52,844 nt of DNA from assembly GCA_945862535.1 (NCBI GenBank), contig CAMAYG010000009.1, forward strand, positions 1-52,844. The letters are read 5' to 3'. Under the pieces are notes generated by a model. It did no database searches and was not told where the DNA came from. It saw only the letters and a list, made by a program, of their open reading frames with translations. The translations under genes and the position numbers were made by a program. Positions 1-7,616 of this stretch are shown here, piece by piece; within the stretch, counting starts at the first letter, position 1; each line of letters opens with the position of its first letter. This DNA comes from Rickettsia typhi (GTDB lineage: Bacteria; Pseudomonadota; Alphaproteobacteria; Rickettsiales; UBA1997).

Positions 1-138
1 GTATCATTCGGGTAGGTTGCTTGAGGTTGTAAGTAATTACAATCCCAGACGAATAATCGCCAGCCTTAAACTCCATTTTACCCTTTTTAGGCTAATTTTG
101 AGCTAAGGCTACAGAATCCGGCTTATAGTTAGTCTTTT
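1..138 (+). ncRNA. rnpB: RNase P RNA, 3' portion (partial)
   Basis: This is the catalytic RNA that trims 5' leaders from pre-tRNAs; the window opens inside it. Two conserved blocks identify it. GGGTAGGTTGCTTGAGG at about 10-26 matches the E. coli block CGGGTAGGCTGCTTGAG. ACAGAATCCGGCTTATAG at 111-128 matches the 3' terminal block ACAGAACCCGGCTTATCG, which holds the 3' strand of the P4 core helix. The distance between the blocks fits the distal 3' domain. The 3' end near 137-138 is inferred from the E. coli end and from the following T-rich run. The 5' part lies outside the window, so P1 and P4 pairing cannot be checked here. No open reading frame covers the region. Confidence 0.85.
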
Positions 139-174
139 ATAAAAAATAATAAATATCATCAATTACTATAAATC

Positions 175-1377
175 ATGAAAATAATTCAAGGCAAACCAAT
201 TCAAAGCAAACCAGAACAAAACAAACTACCACAAAAAACATTAGAAGAAACAGACACATTACCAATACCAGAAACAGAAGAAACAGATAATGTTTTGTCG
301 CCAGAACTAAATGAAACAGAACTAAATGAAACAGAACTAAATGAAACAGAACTAAATAAAATAGTAGAAATAACTAAACTTTTTCCTGCAGGGTCTAAGT
401 TCTTCAAATATAATTCAGAGACACCAAAGAAAAATTTTATAAAAGTTAAAGTAACTGCAAATTTTAAAACTAATACATATATAGGGCAATATGATGCTGA
501 TGGTAATACTACCAAAAAAAAATGGAAGTTTCTTGAAAGCGGTAAAGATGAAGAAATATCAATAAAATTTCAACAATCGCCATTGTCATTCGTAGAGGAT
601 AGAATATGGTTTCCAAGGTTTCCTAAGACTGTTTTAATATCTGACTTACAATACACAGGAGAGTTGAAGGACGGTAAATTCCATGGCAAAGGAGTACACA
701 CTTATAAAAACGGCAGCAAATACGATGGAGAGTGGGTAAATGGTAAACAATGTGGCAAAGGAATATACACTGCAGCAGACGGCAGCAAATACGATGGATA
801 TTGGCAAGATGGTCAAAAACATGGCGAAGGAGAAGTAACTTATGCGAACGGCAAAGAATCATACAGAGTATCGTTTAAAAATGGTAAAATCGAAAGTGGC
901 CACGGAGTAGTAATTAATAGAGTCGAAACATACAAAGGACAGTTTCAAGATGGTCAATTCAATGGCAAAGGAGAATTAAAGCATAAAAACGGCGACGTAT
1001 ACAATGGATGGTTTAAAGATGGTCAATTCAATGGCAAAGGAGAATTAAAGTGTAAAAACGGCGACGTATACAATGGATGGTTTAAAGATGGTGAAATCAA
1101 AGATGGCACAGGAAAAGTAAATATTGGAAGCGAACAATACAATGGATGGTTTAAAGATGGTCAATTCGATAGCAACGAAATAATATCTAATCATGCTTCA
1201 CAAAAACAACTAGAAGAACGAGAAAAATCAACTAAAGATACTGACAAAAAAGTTCATTTTAAACCTACTGCTAACAAACTCCGTATTGTCCCAGGGGAGA
1301 GTCCTTCTTCTGTTGTGAGTGGCGGTAAAACACCCCCAGAACAACTGAAGAAACGTGCATTAAACAACAAACACTAA
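175..1377 (+). CDS. MORN-repeat protein
   Basis: This is a 400-residue protein whose central and C-terminal part (about residues 160-335) consists of roughly eight MORN repeats of 22-23 residues with the pattern Y-x-G-x-W/F-x-x-G-x-x-x-G-x-G. MORN arrays form elongated beta-hairpin sheets that bind lipids or proteins; bacterial ones are mostly uncharacterised and common in host-associated bacteria. The N-terminus is low-complexity and rich in Gln, Lys, Glu and Thr. It carries a five-residue repeat (ELNET) near residues 44-62. No signal peptide or membrane segment is visible, so the location is unknown. The last 60 residues are Lys/Ser-rich. It starts 37 bases after rnpB with no Shine-Dalgarno sequence. 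An alternative frame stays open past the stop to 1541, so the C-terminus could be frameshifted. The function is not known. Confidence 0.8.
   Translation: MKIIQGKPIQSKPEQNKLPQKTLEETDTLPIPETEETDNVLSPELNETELNETELNETELNKIVEITKLFPAGSKFFKYNSETPKKNFIKVKVTANFKTNTYIGQYDADGNTTKKKWKFLESGKDEEISIKFQQSPLSFVEDRIWFPRFPKTVLISDLQYTGELKDGKFHGKGVHTYKNGSKYDGEWVNGKQCGKGIYTAADGSKYDGYWQDGQKHGEGEVTYANGKESYRVSFKNGKIESGHGVVINRVETYKGQFQDGQFNGKGELKHKNGDVYNGWFKDGQFNGKGELKCKNGDVYNGWFKDGEIKDGTGKVNIGSEQYNGWFKDGQFDSNEIISNHASQKQLEEREKSTKDTDKKVHFKPTANKLRIVPGESPSSVVSGGKTPPEQLKKRALNNKH
304..363 (+). repeat. 15-bp tandem repeat, 3 perfect copies plus 1 degenerate
   Basis: The unit GAACTAAATGAAACA is repeated exactly at 304-318, 319-333 and 334-348, with a diverged copy to 363. 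It encodes the ELNET repeats of the MORN protein. The perfect identity, including third positions, points to recent slippage. Confidence 0.9.
949..1086 (+). repeat. 69-bp tandem duplication of a MORN unit
   Basis: Two adjacent 69-bp (23-codon) units at 949-1017 and 1018-1086 are identical except for a two-base difference in one codon (CAT versus TGT). They encode one complete MORN repeat each. The near identity at silent positions shows recent expansion of the array. Confidence 0.85.
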
Positions 1378-1720
1378 AAGGAACTTCGCTAAAAAGTAGA
1401 AATTTGATAACAAATAATCGAGGTTTTTATTTAGCCGATAAGGAGAAGATCGACGAAATAGCCAATATTTTTAAAAATATTATTGCTAGCTTGCGACCAG
1501 AATTTTATGGTAAAATAGCCAGAACTTCTTTTATAAGCTAGCAAAATATGGGGTTTTTCATGGGCGATATTGATTTTATTGCCTCTGGACCTTAGCAACT
1601 TTGCTTTTTTGTGCGATGATGATATTTTGTAATATTTCTCCTAAAAACGGCACGGCATTTTATTGGCAACAAGCAGTTTTAAAGCCTTGTTGCAGATAGA
1701 AATATAATGCTCGCTTGTTA
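1378..1720. other. Non-genic stretch with apparent gene remnants
   Basis: This 343-base interval between convergent genes has no complete gene. On the plus strand one frame is open from 1329 to a TAG at 1539-1541 and encodes a protein-like stretch (containing RGFYLADKEKIDEI), then continues 15 codons beyond that stop. On the minus strand a short tail resembling the end of an acetyltransferase ends at 1660. It is best read as decayed coding sequence. No RNA gene or terminator hairpin was recognised. Confidence 0.45.
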
Positions 1721-1730
1721 TTACCTCTTA
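1660..1730 (-). pseudogene. Possible GNAT acetyltransferase C-terminal remnant
   Basis: Immediately after xerC, in another minus-strand frame, the sequence reads NNKRALYFYLQQGFKTACCQ and stops at 1660-1662. The pattern N-x-x-A-x-x-F-Y-x-x-x-G-F is the hallmark of the acetyl-CoA-binding end of GNAT N-acetyltransferases. Nothing upstream in this frame belongs to such a protein; it runs into xerC. If real, only about 22 residues of an ancestral gene remain. A chance match is possible. Confidence 0.3.
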
Positions 1731-2758
1731 AAAAACCTAGAATAGTCGCTAATTATTTTGTTTTTGTCGATTTTGGTATATATTTCGGTAGTTGCCAGGC
1801 TTTCATGCCCAAGTAAAGACTGAATAATTCTTAAATTAGCACCATTAGCCAAAAGATCGCTAGCAAAAGAATGCCTGAAGCTGTGCGGAGTAATATTTTC
1901 TGGTAGTTGATATTGCTTTCTAATTTTGGCAATAATTTGGGCGAATTGAGCGGAAGTTACATTCTTACCATTAGCATTTAGAAAAATTGGTTGATTTGGC
2001 GAAATATAAACAGTTAAAGGGTTATTTTTTAAATAATTGTCAATTGCGACACGAGCTATTGGCAGTATTGGCACTAATCGATCCTTATTTCCTTTGCCGA
2101 AAATTTTAACTAAATTATCGCTATTAATAGATGTTTTGCCAATAGATAAAGCTTCGGATATTCTTAAACCGCTACCATATAATAATAACAATATTGCTAA
2201 ATCGCGGTCGTTCTCCCATTGATTTTTTTCTCTTTCTTTGATTCCTTTGATGATAATTGTAATGTGATTAGATTCTACGGCTTTTGGTAGTAATTTTGCT
2301 AATTTTGGATTGTTTATTTTTGCTATTTCTTGATTATTAATGATGTTTCTTAAGTTATTAAAACGAAAAAAACTGCGAATTGTTGCTAGTGATCGTGCTT
2401 TCGATCTGTTGCTTTTATTGGTAAATTCGCTGGCAAGCCAATTTCTAATTTGGGTAGTATCTAGCTCTGCCAACAAGGTAAGAGAGATATTACTGCCTAA
2501 TCCGTTATTTATTTGCCGAGAAATATGGTAAAAAAAACTATATAAATCGCTTTGATATGCCTTGATTGTGTGTTGCGAATATTTCTTTTCGACTATTAAA
2601 TGGCTAAAATATTCTTTAATTACCAAAAGAGTAGCAAAATCGATATTTGGAGCAATGGTTAAGTTCTGGGTTGAGTTTGGCGAATTGGCAAATTTATCGC
2701 CAAGAATGGCAGAATTTTCTTGCTGAAAAACAATGATTTTTTGTTTTTCTGTGGTCAT
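1721..2758 (-). CDS. xerC: Tyrosine recombinase XerC
   Basis: This is a site-specific tyrosine recombinase that, with XerD, resolves chromosome dimers at dif. The C-terminal catalytic domain has the full set of active residues, numbered from the upstream TTG at 2767: Arg202 in GLRISEAL, Lys225 in GKGNK, His295-x-x-Arg298 in HSFRHSF, His321 in LLGHESL and nucleophile Tyr330. The N-terminal SAM-like core-binding domain spans about 45-145. The segments RSLATIRSFFRF and the W-x-x-x-RD-x-A motif before LLYGSGLRI favour XerC over XerD. The N-terminus is about 40 residues longer than usual. The ATG at 2758 is preferred here; the TTG at 2767 would overlap the araM stop by four bases. It is the last gene of the ubiE-lipoprotein-araM-xerC run. 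Confidence 0.8.
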   Translation of the reverse strand: MTTEKQKIIVFQQENSAILGDKFANSPNSTQNLTIAPNIDFATLLVIKEYFSHLIVEKKYSQHTIKAYQSDLYSFFYHISRQINNGLGSNISLTLLAELDTTQIRNWLASEFTNKSNRSKARSLATIRSFFRFNNLRNIINNQEIAKINNPKLAKLLPKAVESNHITIIIKGIKEREKNQWENDRDLAILLLLYGSGLRISEALSIGKTSINSDNLVKIFGKGNKDRLVPILPIARVAIDNYLKNNPLTVYISPNQPIFLNANGKNVTSAQFAQIIAKIRKQYQLPENITPHSFRHSFASDLLANGANLRIIQSLLGHESLATTEIYTKIDKNKIISDYSRFFKR

Positions 2759-2763
2759 TGAAA

Positions 2764-4014
2764 TCAATTATTAAAATTAATAAAATCTAGGCAAGTTATT
2801 CTGTTTCTAAGGAATCTTGCTAGGTTGATAATTGTTCCTAGCTCTGATTTGCTTATTTCTAATTGGTAAATATCGTGCCCGATGTTAAAATGATCTAAAA
2901 TTGCTATAATTTCGCTATCCGATCTTTGAAAAAAAGCATATTTGCTAGTAATTTCCTTGAGAAAATCTTGCCACCTTTCTTTTTTTTGATTATTTTGAAT
3001 TATTTGCATTTTTTCACTAAATTCCTTATTCGCTTCTTGCTCTATTTTTGCACCAAAATTCTTTATTATTTCCTGACTCGGATATTGCAAATTAAGCGGT
3101 TGCAGGCTTTTAGCTTTTAGTAATTGCCGTTGTAAATCTAGGCTAATTGGCAAGGTAAAAGCAATTTGTTGCCCATGATATAATTTTTCTAATAATTTTG
3201 GTTTGTGCATAGTTAAGCTATGAGCAATTAAATGCTCCGACTGGCTTGCAGGATTAGAGCTTTGGTCGATATTCATCGCAATGCCCATTTCTAGCAATAC
3301 TAAGAGTAGTTTTTTTAATAGTTCTTTGCTTGAAATTGAGTATTTTTGGTAATTATCAAGGAAATCATTGAGGGAATTGTTGATAATATTTAATGCTAAA
3401 ATATTTATTGGTCGATTAAAAATATAGTGGCTTAATAACCAATCGAAGCAACAAGAGTAAAATGCTAGGCTGTCGGCAATCCCCGCTAAATTGAGCGGAG
3501 TTGGAGCCATATAAATTAGCTCTAAATCGGCAAAAACCGCAACTGCCTGACGGCATTTTAAAGATTTTTTATGCTCGTTTTCTGTAAGTGATGCAGTTGC
3601 AGAAAGATAGCCGTTCATCGATGTAGCACTGGGAACGGCAAGAAAGTCAATATTAATCTGTGATGCTAGATATTTTGTTAAATCGGTAATGGTGCCACTG
3701 CCAAGGGCAATTAATAGCTGGCAATTTTGCCAAATGTTTTGCCGAAAGTTTTTGTATTTTTCTTTGTATTTTTCTAGGGTTTCGTTAGCAAATTCAACAC
3801 TTGCTACAGGTTTTACTAAAGTGATAATTGTAAAATTTGCCAGAAATTCTTTGTCTATTAGTTTATAAAGGCTAGAAAATATTTGCTCGTCGGTAATAAT
3901 GACAACCTTGGAAGCGGGGTATTTTTTATTATTAATTACAGTGTTTTCTAGCCAAGAAGATAATTGATTAATAGGGCAATTAAATTCAACAAGAATGTTA
4001 TTAGTTAGAGGCAT
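2764..4014 (-). CDS. AraM/EgsA-type sn-glycerol-1-phosphate dehydrogenase family protein
   Basis: This 416-residue protein belongs to the iron-containing alcohol dehydrogenase/dehydroquinate synthase superfamily. It most resembles the glycerol-1-phosphate dehydrogenase branch (archaeal EgsA, Bacillus AraM), which reduces dihydroxyacetone phosphate to sn-glycerol 1-phosphate with NAD(P)H. Visible signatures are the nucleotide-binding GSGTITDLTKYLA, then PSATSMNGYLSATASL, FADLELIYMAPTPLNLAG, and putative metal ligands Asp in GIADSLA, His in SEHLIAHSL and His in LYHGQQIAF. The N-terminal half holds the dinucleotide fold and the C-terminal half is helical, as in the family. It follows the small lipoprotein gene by three bases and abuts xerC, so it is probably cotranscribed with ubiE. 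Substrate identity is inferred; another polyol phosphate is possible. Confidence 0.75.
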   Translation of the reverse strand: MPLTNNILVEFNCPINQLSSWLENTVINNKKYPASKVVIITDEQIFSSLYKLIDKEFLANFTIITLVKPVASVEFANETLEKYKEKYKNFRQNIWQNCQLLIALGSGTITDLTKYLASQINIDFLAVPSATSMNGYLSATASLTENEHKKSLKCRQAVAVFADLELIYMAPTPLNLAGIADSLAFYSCCFDWLLSHYIFNRPINILALNIINNSLNDFLDNYQKYSISSKELLKKLLLVLLEMGIAMNIDQSSNPASQSEHLIAHSLTMHKPKLLEKLYHGQQIAFTLPISLDLQRQLLKAKSLQPLNLQYPSQEIIKNFGAKIEQEANKEFSEKMQIIQNNQKKERWQDFLKEITSKYAFFQRSDSEIIAILDHFNIGHDIYQLEISKSELGTIINLARFLRNRITCLDFINFNN

Positions 4015-4017
4015 TTA

Positions 4018-4371
4018 TTAATCGTTTTCAATTGCTCTGATTGCTTTTGCTTCTTCGACATAGGTAATTGCTTCGTTGTTTCGAACCAAGATGTATCCGC
4101 TATTAAATATGGTTTTATAGTAATATATTTCATCGCCCGAGTAATAGTAACAGCCAAAAACTTTATAGCCCAAATTGCCAATAATAAAAATTTTGGTTGT
4201 ATAAGCATCCTCAAAGAAATCTTGAGCTCTTTGTTGATTATATTCCGAAGGAGAAAAACAGCCCATTTGATGCAAAGTCCCCATGCAATTACTGCTAATC
4301 AAAACCAGAAAAAGCAAAATAAATTTTCTAGGAAGTTTTTTCAAGGAAATGAAGTATTTTTTAAAAATCAT
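4018..4371 (-). CDS. Small exported protein, probable lipoprotein
   Basis: This is a 117-residue protein of no recognised family. The N-terminus has a basic stretch (KKLPRK, residues 11-16) followed by a hydrophobic run (FILLFLVLI) and then SSNC, which could be a lipobox with an unusual Asn before the Cys; export is likely and lipidation is uncertain. The mature part is rich in Tyr and ends in a short acidic/Lys helix. The gene sits five bases after ubiE and three bases before the araM-like gene, so it belongs to that operon. The role is unknown; a membrane-anchored accessory to envelope lipid metabolism would only be a guess from context. Confidence 0.65.
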   Translation of the reverse strand: MIFKKYFISLKKLPRKFILLFLVLISSNCMGTLHQMGCFSPSEYNQQRAQDFFEDAYTTKIFIIGNLGYKVFGCYYYSGDEIYYYKTIFNSGYILVRNNEAITYVEEAKAIRAIEND

Positions 4372-4376
4372 TATGA

Positions 4377-5234
4377 TTATGCTTTATTTGCTAGATGTAG
4401 AGCGACAACACCAAAATTATAATTGGTAAATTGGCAATTATTAAAACCATTTTCTAGAATCATTAAGCGGAAAGCATCTTGAGTAGGGAAGTTGCGGATA
4501 CTTTCAACTAAATACTGATAGGAATTGCGGTCTTGAGCAACGATTTCTCCTAGTTTTGGAATGATTTTAAAAGAATATTGGTGATAAATTTTTTGCAGAA
4601 AATAGTCGTTGACCTTAGAAAACTCTAGGCAAATAAATGTTCCGTCATCTTTTAATGTCCGAGAAAATTCCGTTATTCCTTTGGCGATATCGGTAAAATT
4701 TCTTATGCCAAAGGCTATTGTGATAAGGTCGAAGCTGTTATTGGCAAAAGAAAGATTCTCGCCATTTTCAATTTGAAATTCTAAATTATGAAATAAGTTA
4801 AGATCGACGGCTTTAGCTTTGCCAATTTCCAGCATTTCCAGATTTAAATCTGCGACTGTGATTAAGTGAGGAATGTTGTTTTTCGTTAAAAGAGCGGTTA
4901 ATTGCAGGGCGATATCTGCGGTGCCTCCAGCAATATCAAGAATTTTTAATGGGTTAGATTTTGATATTTTGCCACTCGATAGCCATTTTTGATAGATCGC
5001 CAGATTAACATTTTTTAACATTTGCTTTTTCCAAATTCGTTGGAAGCCAAAACTCATTATGTCGTTCATTATGTCGTATTTACTGGCAACAGAGGAAAAT
5101 ATTTGTTGCACCAAGCCAGATTTTTTATTACTTTCTACTTTGCGAAAGCCAAAATGTGTTTCGCCAAAATGTGTTTCGCCAAAAGGTTTGTTGTTTTTCT
5201 TGTTGCTTAAGTTGCTTTGCTCTTGTTCTAACAT
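4377..5234 (-). CDS. ubiE: Ubiquinone/menaquinone biosynthesis C-methyltransferase UbiE
   Basis: This class I SAM-dependent methyltransferase C-methylates the benzoquinol ring (or demethylmenaquinol) in quinone synthesis. Family blocks are VASKYDIMNDIMSFG with KKQML, the SAM-binding ILDIAGGTADIAL, the motif ENLSFANNSFDLITIAFGIRN, and the C-terminal end NYNFGVVALH. Length (285 residues) is slightly above the usual 250 because of a low-complexity N-terminus. That N-terminus contains a duplicated GETHF encoded by a perfect 15-bp tandem repeat (5148-5177). It is the first gene of the operon running down to xerC; 89 bases separate it from waaA. No Shine-Dalgarno sequence precedes the ATG. Confidence 0.93.
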   Translation of the reverse strand: MLEQEQSNLSNKKNNKPFGETHFGETHFGFRKVESNKKSGLVQQIFSSVASKYDIMNDIMSFGFQRIWKKQMLKNVNLAIYQKWLSSGKISKSNPLKILDIAGGTADIALQLTALLTKNNIPHLITVADLNLEMLEIGKAKAVDLNLFHNLEFQIENGENLSFANNSFDLITIAFGIRNFTDIAKGITEFSRTLKDDGTFICLEFSKVNDYFLQKIYHQYSFKIIPKLGEIVAQDRNSYQYLVESIRNFPTQDAFRLMILENGFNNCQFTNYNFGVVALHLANKA

Positions 5235-5323
5235 AGGCTTTGTTGAAATGTTAATTGGTTACAGTAAGTGTTGTTAATTTTTAAACCCGATCCTCGAGAT
5301 ATTTGAAATATTGCAATTTGCAC

Positions 5324-6643
5324 CTAGCTACAATTAACCACCTCGATAATTTGATTTATCAAATCGGAAGAATCTTTGCCAAATACCGTTGCAAATGCCT
5401 GATTGGCGATTTTTAAAGAATATTCTGGGCTTTTCAAATGGTGCTCGATGGTAATTTGTAATTCATCTTCGTTGATAGCAATATTTACTAATTTGTTTTT
5501 ATTTAGCATTTCAAAAATACTTTGATTGTTAAAAAAATAGGGGCCAGTTATTATGGCACAATGATTAGTGATTGCCTCAAAAGGGTTATGCCCGCCAACA
5601 TTAACTAGCGAACCGCCAAGAAAAGTAAAATTGGCAAGATAATAGAAAAGCTCTAGTTCTCCGATTGTGTCAATTAGGTATATGTCGGTATATTTGTGAA
5701 TTTTTTGCTGTTTGCTATGTAGTGATATCTCGTTTAAGTCGAATTTATTTTTAGCTATTTCAATTATTGCCTCGGTTCTATTGGGGTGACGAGGTGCTAA
5801 AATTAAGATTAAATCACTGTAAAGATCTTTGATATTGTTAAAAACCTTAAATATTGCTTCCTCTTCGCCCTTGTGAGTGCTTGCCGCAAGTAATATTGTT
5901 TTACCATTTAGCATTAATTGAAAATTCTTGATTTTTTCAATTAATTTAGGATTGTTATTGGCATTGGTGATTCTGTGTTTTAAGTTGCCAAAGTAATAAA
6001 TTGGCGACTTGGTGATTGATTTTAAAGATTGTTTTTGAACTTCATCCTGACTAAATATTGCGGTAAAGTTGTCAAAAATTCGAAAATTAAGCCTTGAAAG
6101 CAGATGCCAAATTTTGATATTGTTTTGCGATAATCGAGCATTTATCAAGAATGTCTTGATCCCTCTTTTTTTTGCCACGAAAAGTAGATTTGGCCAAATC
6201 TCGGATTCGGTAATAAAAATTAACTTTGGTTGCCAAAAATTAAGAAATTTAATAATAAAAAGATAAGAATCTAATGGCAGAAACTGGTGTATTGCCCGAT
6301 CTTTATAGGGCAATAGTGCCTCTTTAACCAATTCTGCTGATGTTGTTGTGGTTGTGGTAAATAAAATAAAATTCTCTTGCTCTTCTTCGAGTAGCTTTTT
6401 AGCAAAATTAATAACAGAATTAGACTCACCAACACTTACGGCATGTAGTAAAATTACCTTTTTGTTCCTAATTTCTTGCGGAGTTAAAGAGGTAGATTTA
6501 CTAATGAAATCTTCGTTGGTAATAGCAAATTTTTCGTAAAACCTAATTTTATGCTCTTTGCCAATTCTTTTCCTCAACATAACGATGAAATAGAATATTG
6601 GCACTAATGCTATTGAAATAATCTGGTAAAGCCTTAGAAGCAT
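5324..6643 (-). CDS. waaA: 3-deoxy-D-manno-octulosonic acid (Kdo) transferase
   Basis: WaaA/KdtA adds Kdo from CMP-Kdo to lipid A precursor at the inner membrane, so its presence implies LPS-type lipid A. The 439-residue protein has an N-terminal membrane anchor (about residues 5-23). Next comes the GT-B N-domain with HAVSVGESNSV, where the Glu is the expected catalytic base. Further motifs are LFTTTTTTSAELV, ITESEIWPN, INARLS, AASTHKGEEE, LAPRHPNR and FLGGSLVNVGGHNPFE with the acceptor/CMP-binding glycines. Length and motif order are normal. galU lies two bases upstream on the same strand, so the two are almost certainly cotranscribed. Confidence 0.93.
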   Translation of the reverse strand: MLLRLYQIISIALVPIFYFIVMLRKRIGKEHKIRFYEKFAITNEDFISKSTSLTPQEIRNKKVILLHAVSVGESNSVINFAKKLLEEEQENFILFTTTTTTSAELVKEALLPYKDRAIHQFLPLDSYLFIIKFLNFWQPKLIFITESEIWPNLLFVAKKRGIKTFLINARLSQNNIKIWHLLSRLNFRIFDNFTAIFSQDEVQKQSLKSITKSPIYYFGNLKHRITNANNNPKLIEKIKNFQLMLNGKTILLAASTHKGEEEAIFKVFNNIKDLYSDLILILAPRHPNRTEAIIEIAKNKFDLNEISLHSKQQKIHKYTDIYLIDTIGELELFYYLANFTFLGGSLVNVGGHNPFEAITNHCAIITGPYFFNNQSIFEMLNKNKLVNIAINEDELQITIEHHLKSPEYSLKIANQAFATVFGKDSSDLINQIIEVVNCS

Positions 6644-6645
6644 TG

Positions 6646-7539
6646 CTATTTGTTGTAATTTTTTAATATTTTTGCTAAATCTGTCGCTAATTCTTTTTGC
6701 TCAAAAGCAAATGCTAAATTTGCTTCGATATAGCCAAGAACACTACCGCAGTCAAATCGTTTTTTTTCAATTTTTTTATAAAAAAAGTTTTGCTGATGTA
6801 GCATTTTATTCATAGCATCGGTAAGTTGTATTTCTCCGCCAGAGCCAATTTCTGCTTTGGCTAATTCGTTAAAAATTGTTGGTTGCAAGATGTATCGACC
6901 TGTAATTGCTAAATTCGACGGGGCATCGTGTTGTTTTGGCTTTTCGACCATTGCACAGATTTTATTGTCGATTTTACTATCTATCGCAATAATTCCATAT
7001 TTTTCTACTTCTGTCGGCATCACCTCGTCTACGGCAACGATATTAGAAGATTCTTGTTGTTGGTAATAGAAATCTAGCATCGATTTTAAGAAATCGCCAC
7101 GATTTTCATTGTTTTCTAGCATCATTTCATCGGCAAGAATTACCACAAAAGCCTCGTCTTCAGCAATAAAATTGCGGGCACACCAAATTGCATGACCTAA
7201 TCCGAGCGGTTTTTGCTGTCGGACAAAAGCGATCTGCCCCGCAGCAGGTATCCAGCCGCTAACTTTTTCTACTTCTTGTTGTTTTTTATTTCCGTCTAAT
7301 CGCGATTCTAGCTCGTAGGAGTGATCGAAATGATTATTGATAGTGTTTTTGTTTCTGCCTGTAATAAAAATGAATTTTTCAATTCCAGCATTTCTCGCTT
7401 CTTCGAAAGCATATTGAATAATAGGCTTATTGACTATTGGCAACATTTCTTTTGGCATCGATTTTGTTGCGGGTAAAAAACGGGTGCCAAGCCCGCCAAC
7501 CGGAAATATTGCCGTTCTTACTTTATTTAAAGGTTTCAT
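6646..7539 (-). CDS. galU: UTP-glucose-1-phosphate uridylyltransferase GalU
   Basis: GalU makes UDP-glucose from UTP and glucose 1-phosphate for envelope polysaccharides. The nucleotide-binding signature FPVGGLGTRFLPATKSMPKE lies near residue 12. It is followed by IVNKPIIQYAFEEA, FVILADEMML, the internal MVEKP and the sugar-binding GRYILQP. At 297 residues it has the usual length for bacterial GalU. It heads the galU-waaA pair, with the waaA start two bases after its stop. The preceding 77-base gap to pyrC holds no obvious hairpin. The ATG lacks a Shine-Dalgarno sequence. Confidence 0.94.
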   Translation of the reverse strand: MKPLNKVRTAIFPVGGLGTRFLPATKSMPKEMLPIVNKPIIQYAFEEARNAGIEKFIFITGRNKNTINNHFDHSYELESRLDGNKKQQEVEKVSGWIPAAGQIAFVRQQKPLGLGHAIWCARNFIAEDEAFVVILADEMMLENNENRGDFLKSMLDFYYQQQESSNIVAVDEVMPTEVEKYGIIAIDSKIDNKICAMVEKPKQHDAPSNLAITGRYILQPTIFNELAKAEIGSGGEIQLTDAMNKMLHQQNFFYKKIEKKRFDCGSVLGYIEANLAFAFEQKELATDLAKILKNYNK

Positions 7540-7616
7540 AATTTGCGAATAATTAGATATTACAGGACTTTTACCTTAAATTAATTTTAATTTTTACGAA
7601 TTTTGCAATAGCAAGA

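Noticed and set aside
1-138. tmRNA end
   Set aside because: No tRNA-like TTCGA...CCA end or tag frame; the conserved blocks match RNase P RNA.
201-515. Minus-strand open frame opposite the MORN gene
   Set aside because: It is the antisense of the ELNET repeats, giving Ser/Val/Phe repeats; the plus-strand frame has recognisable MORN units.
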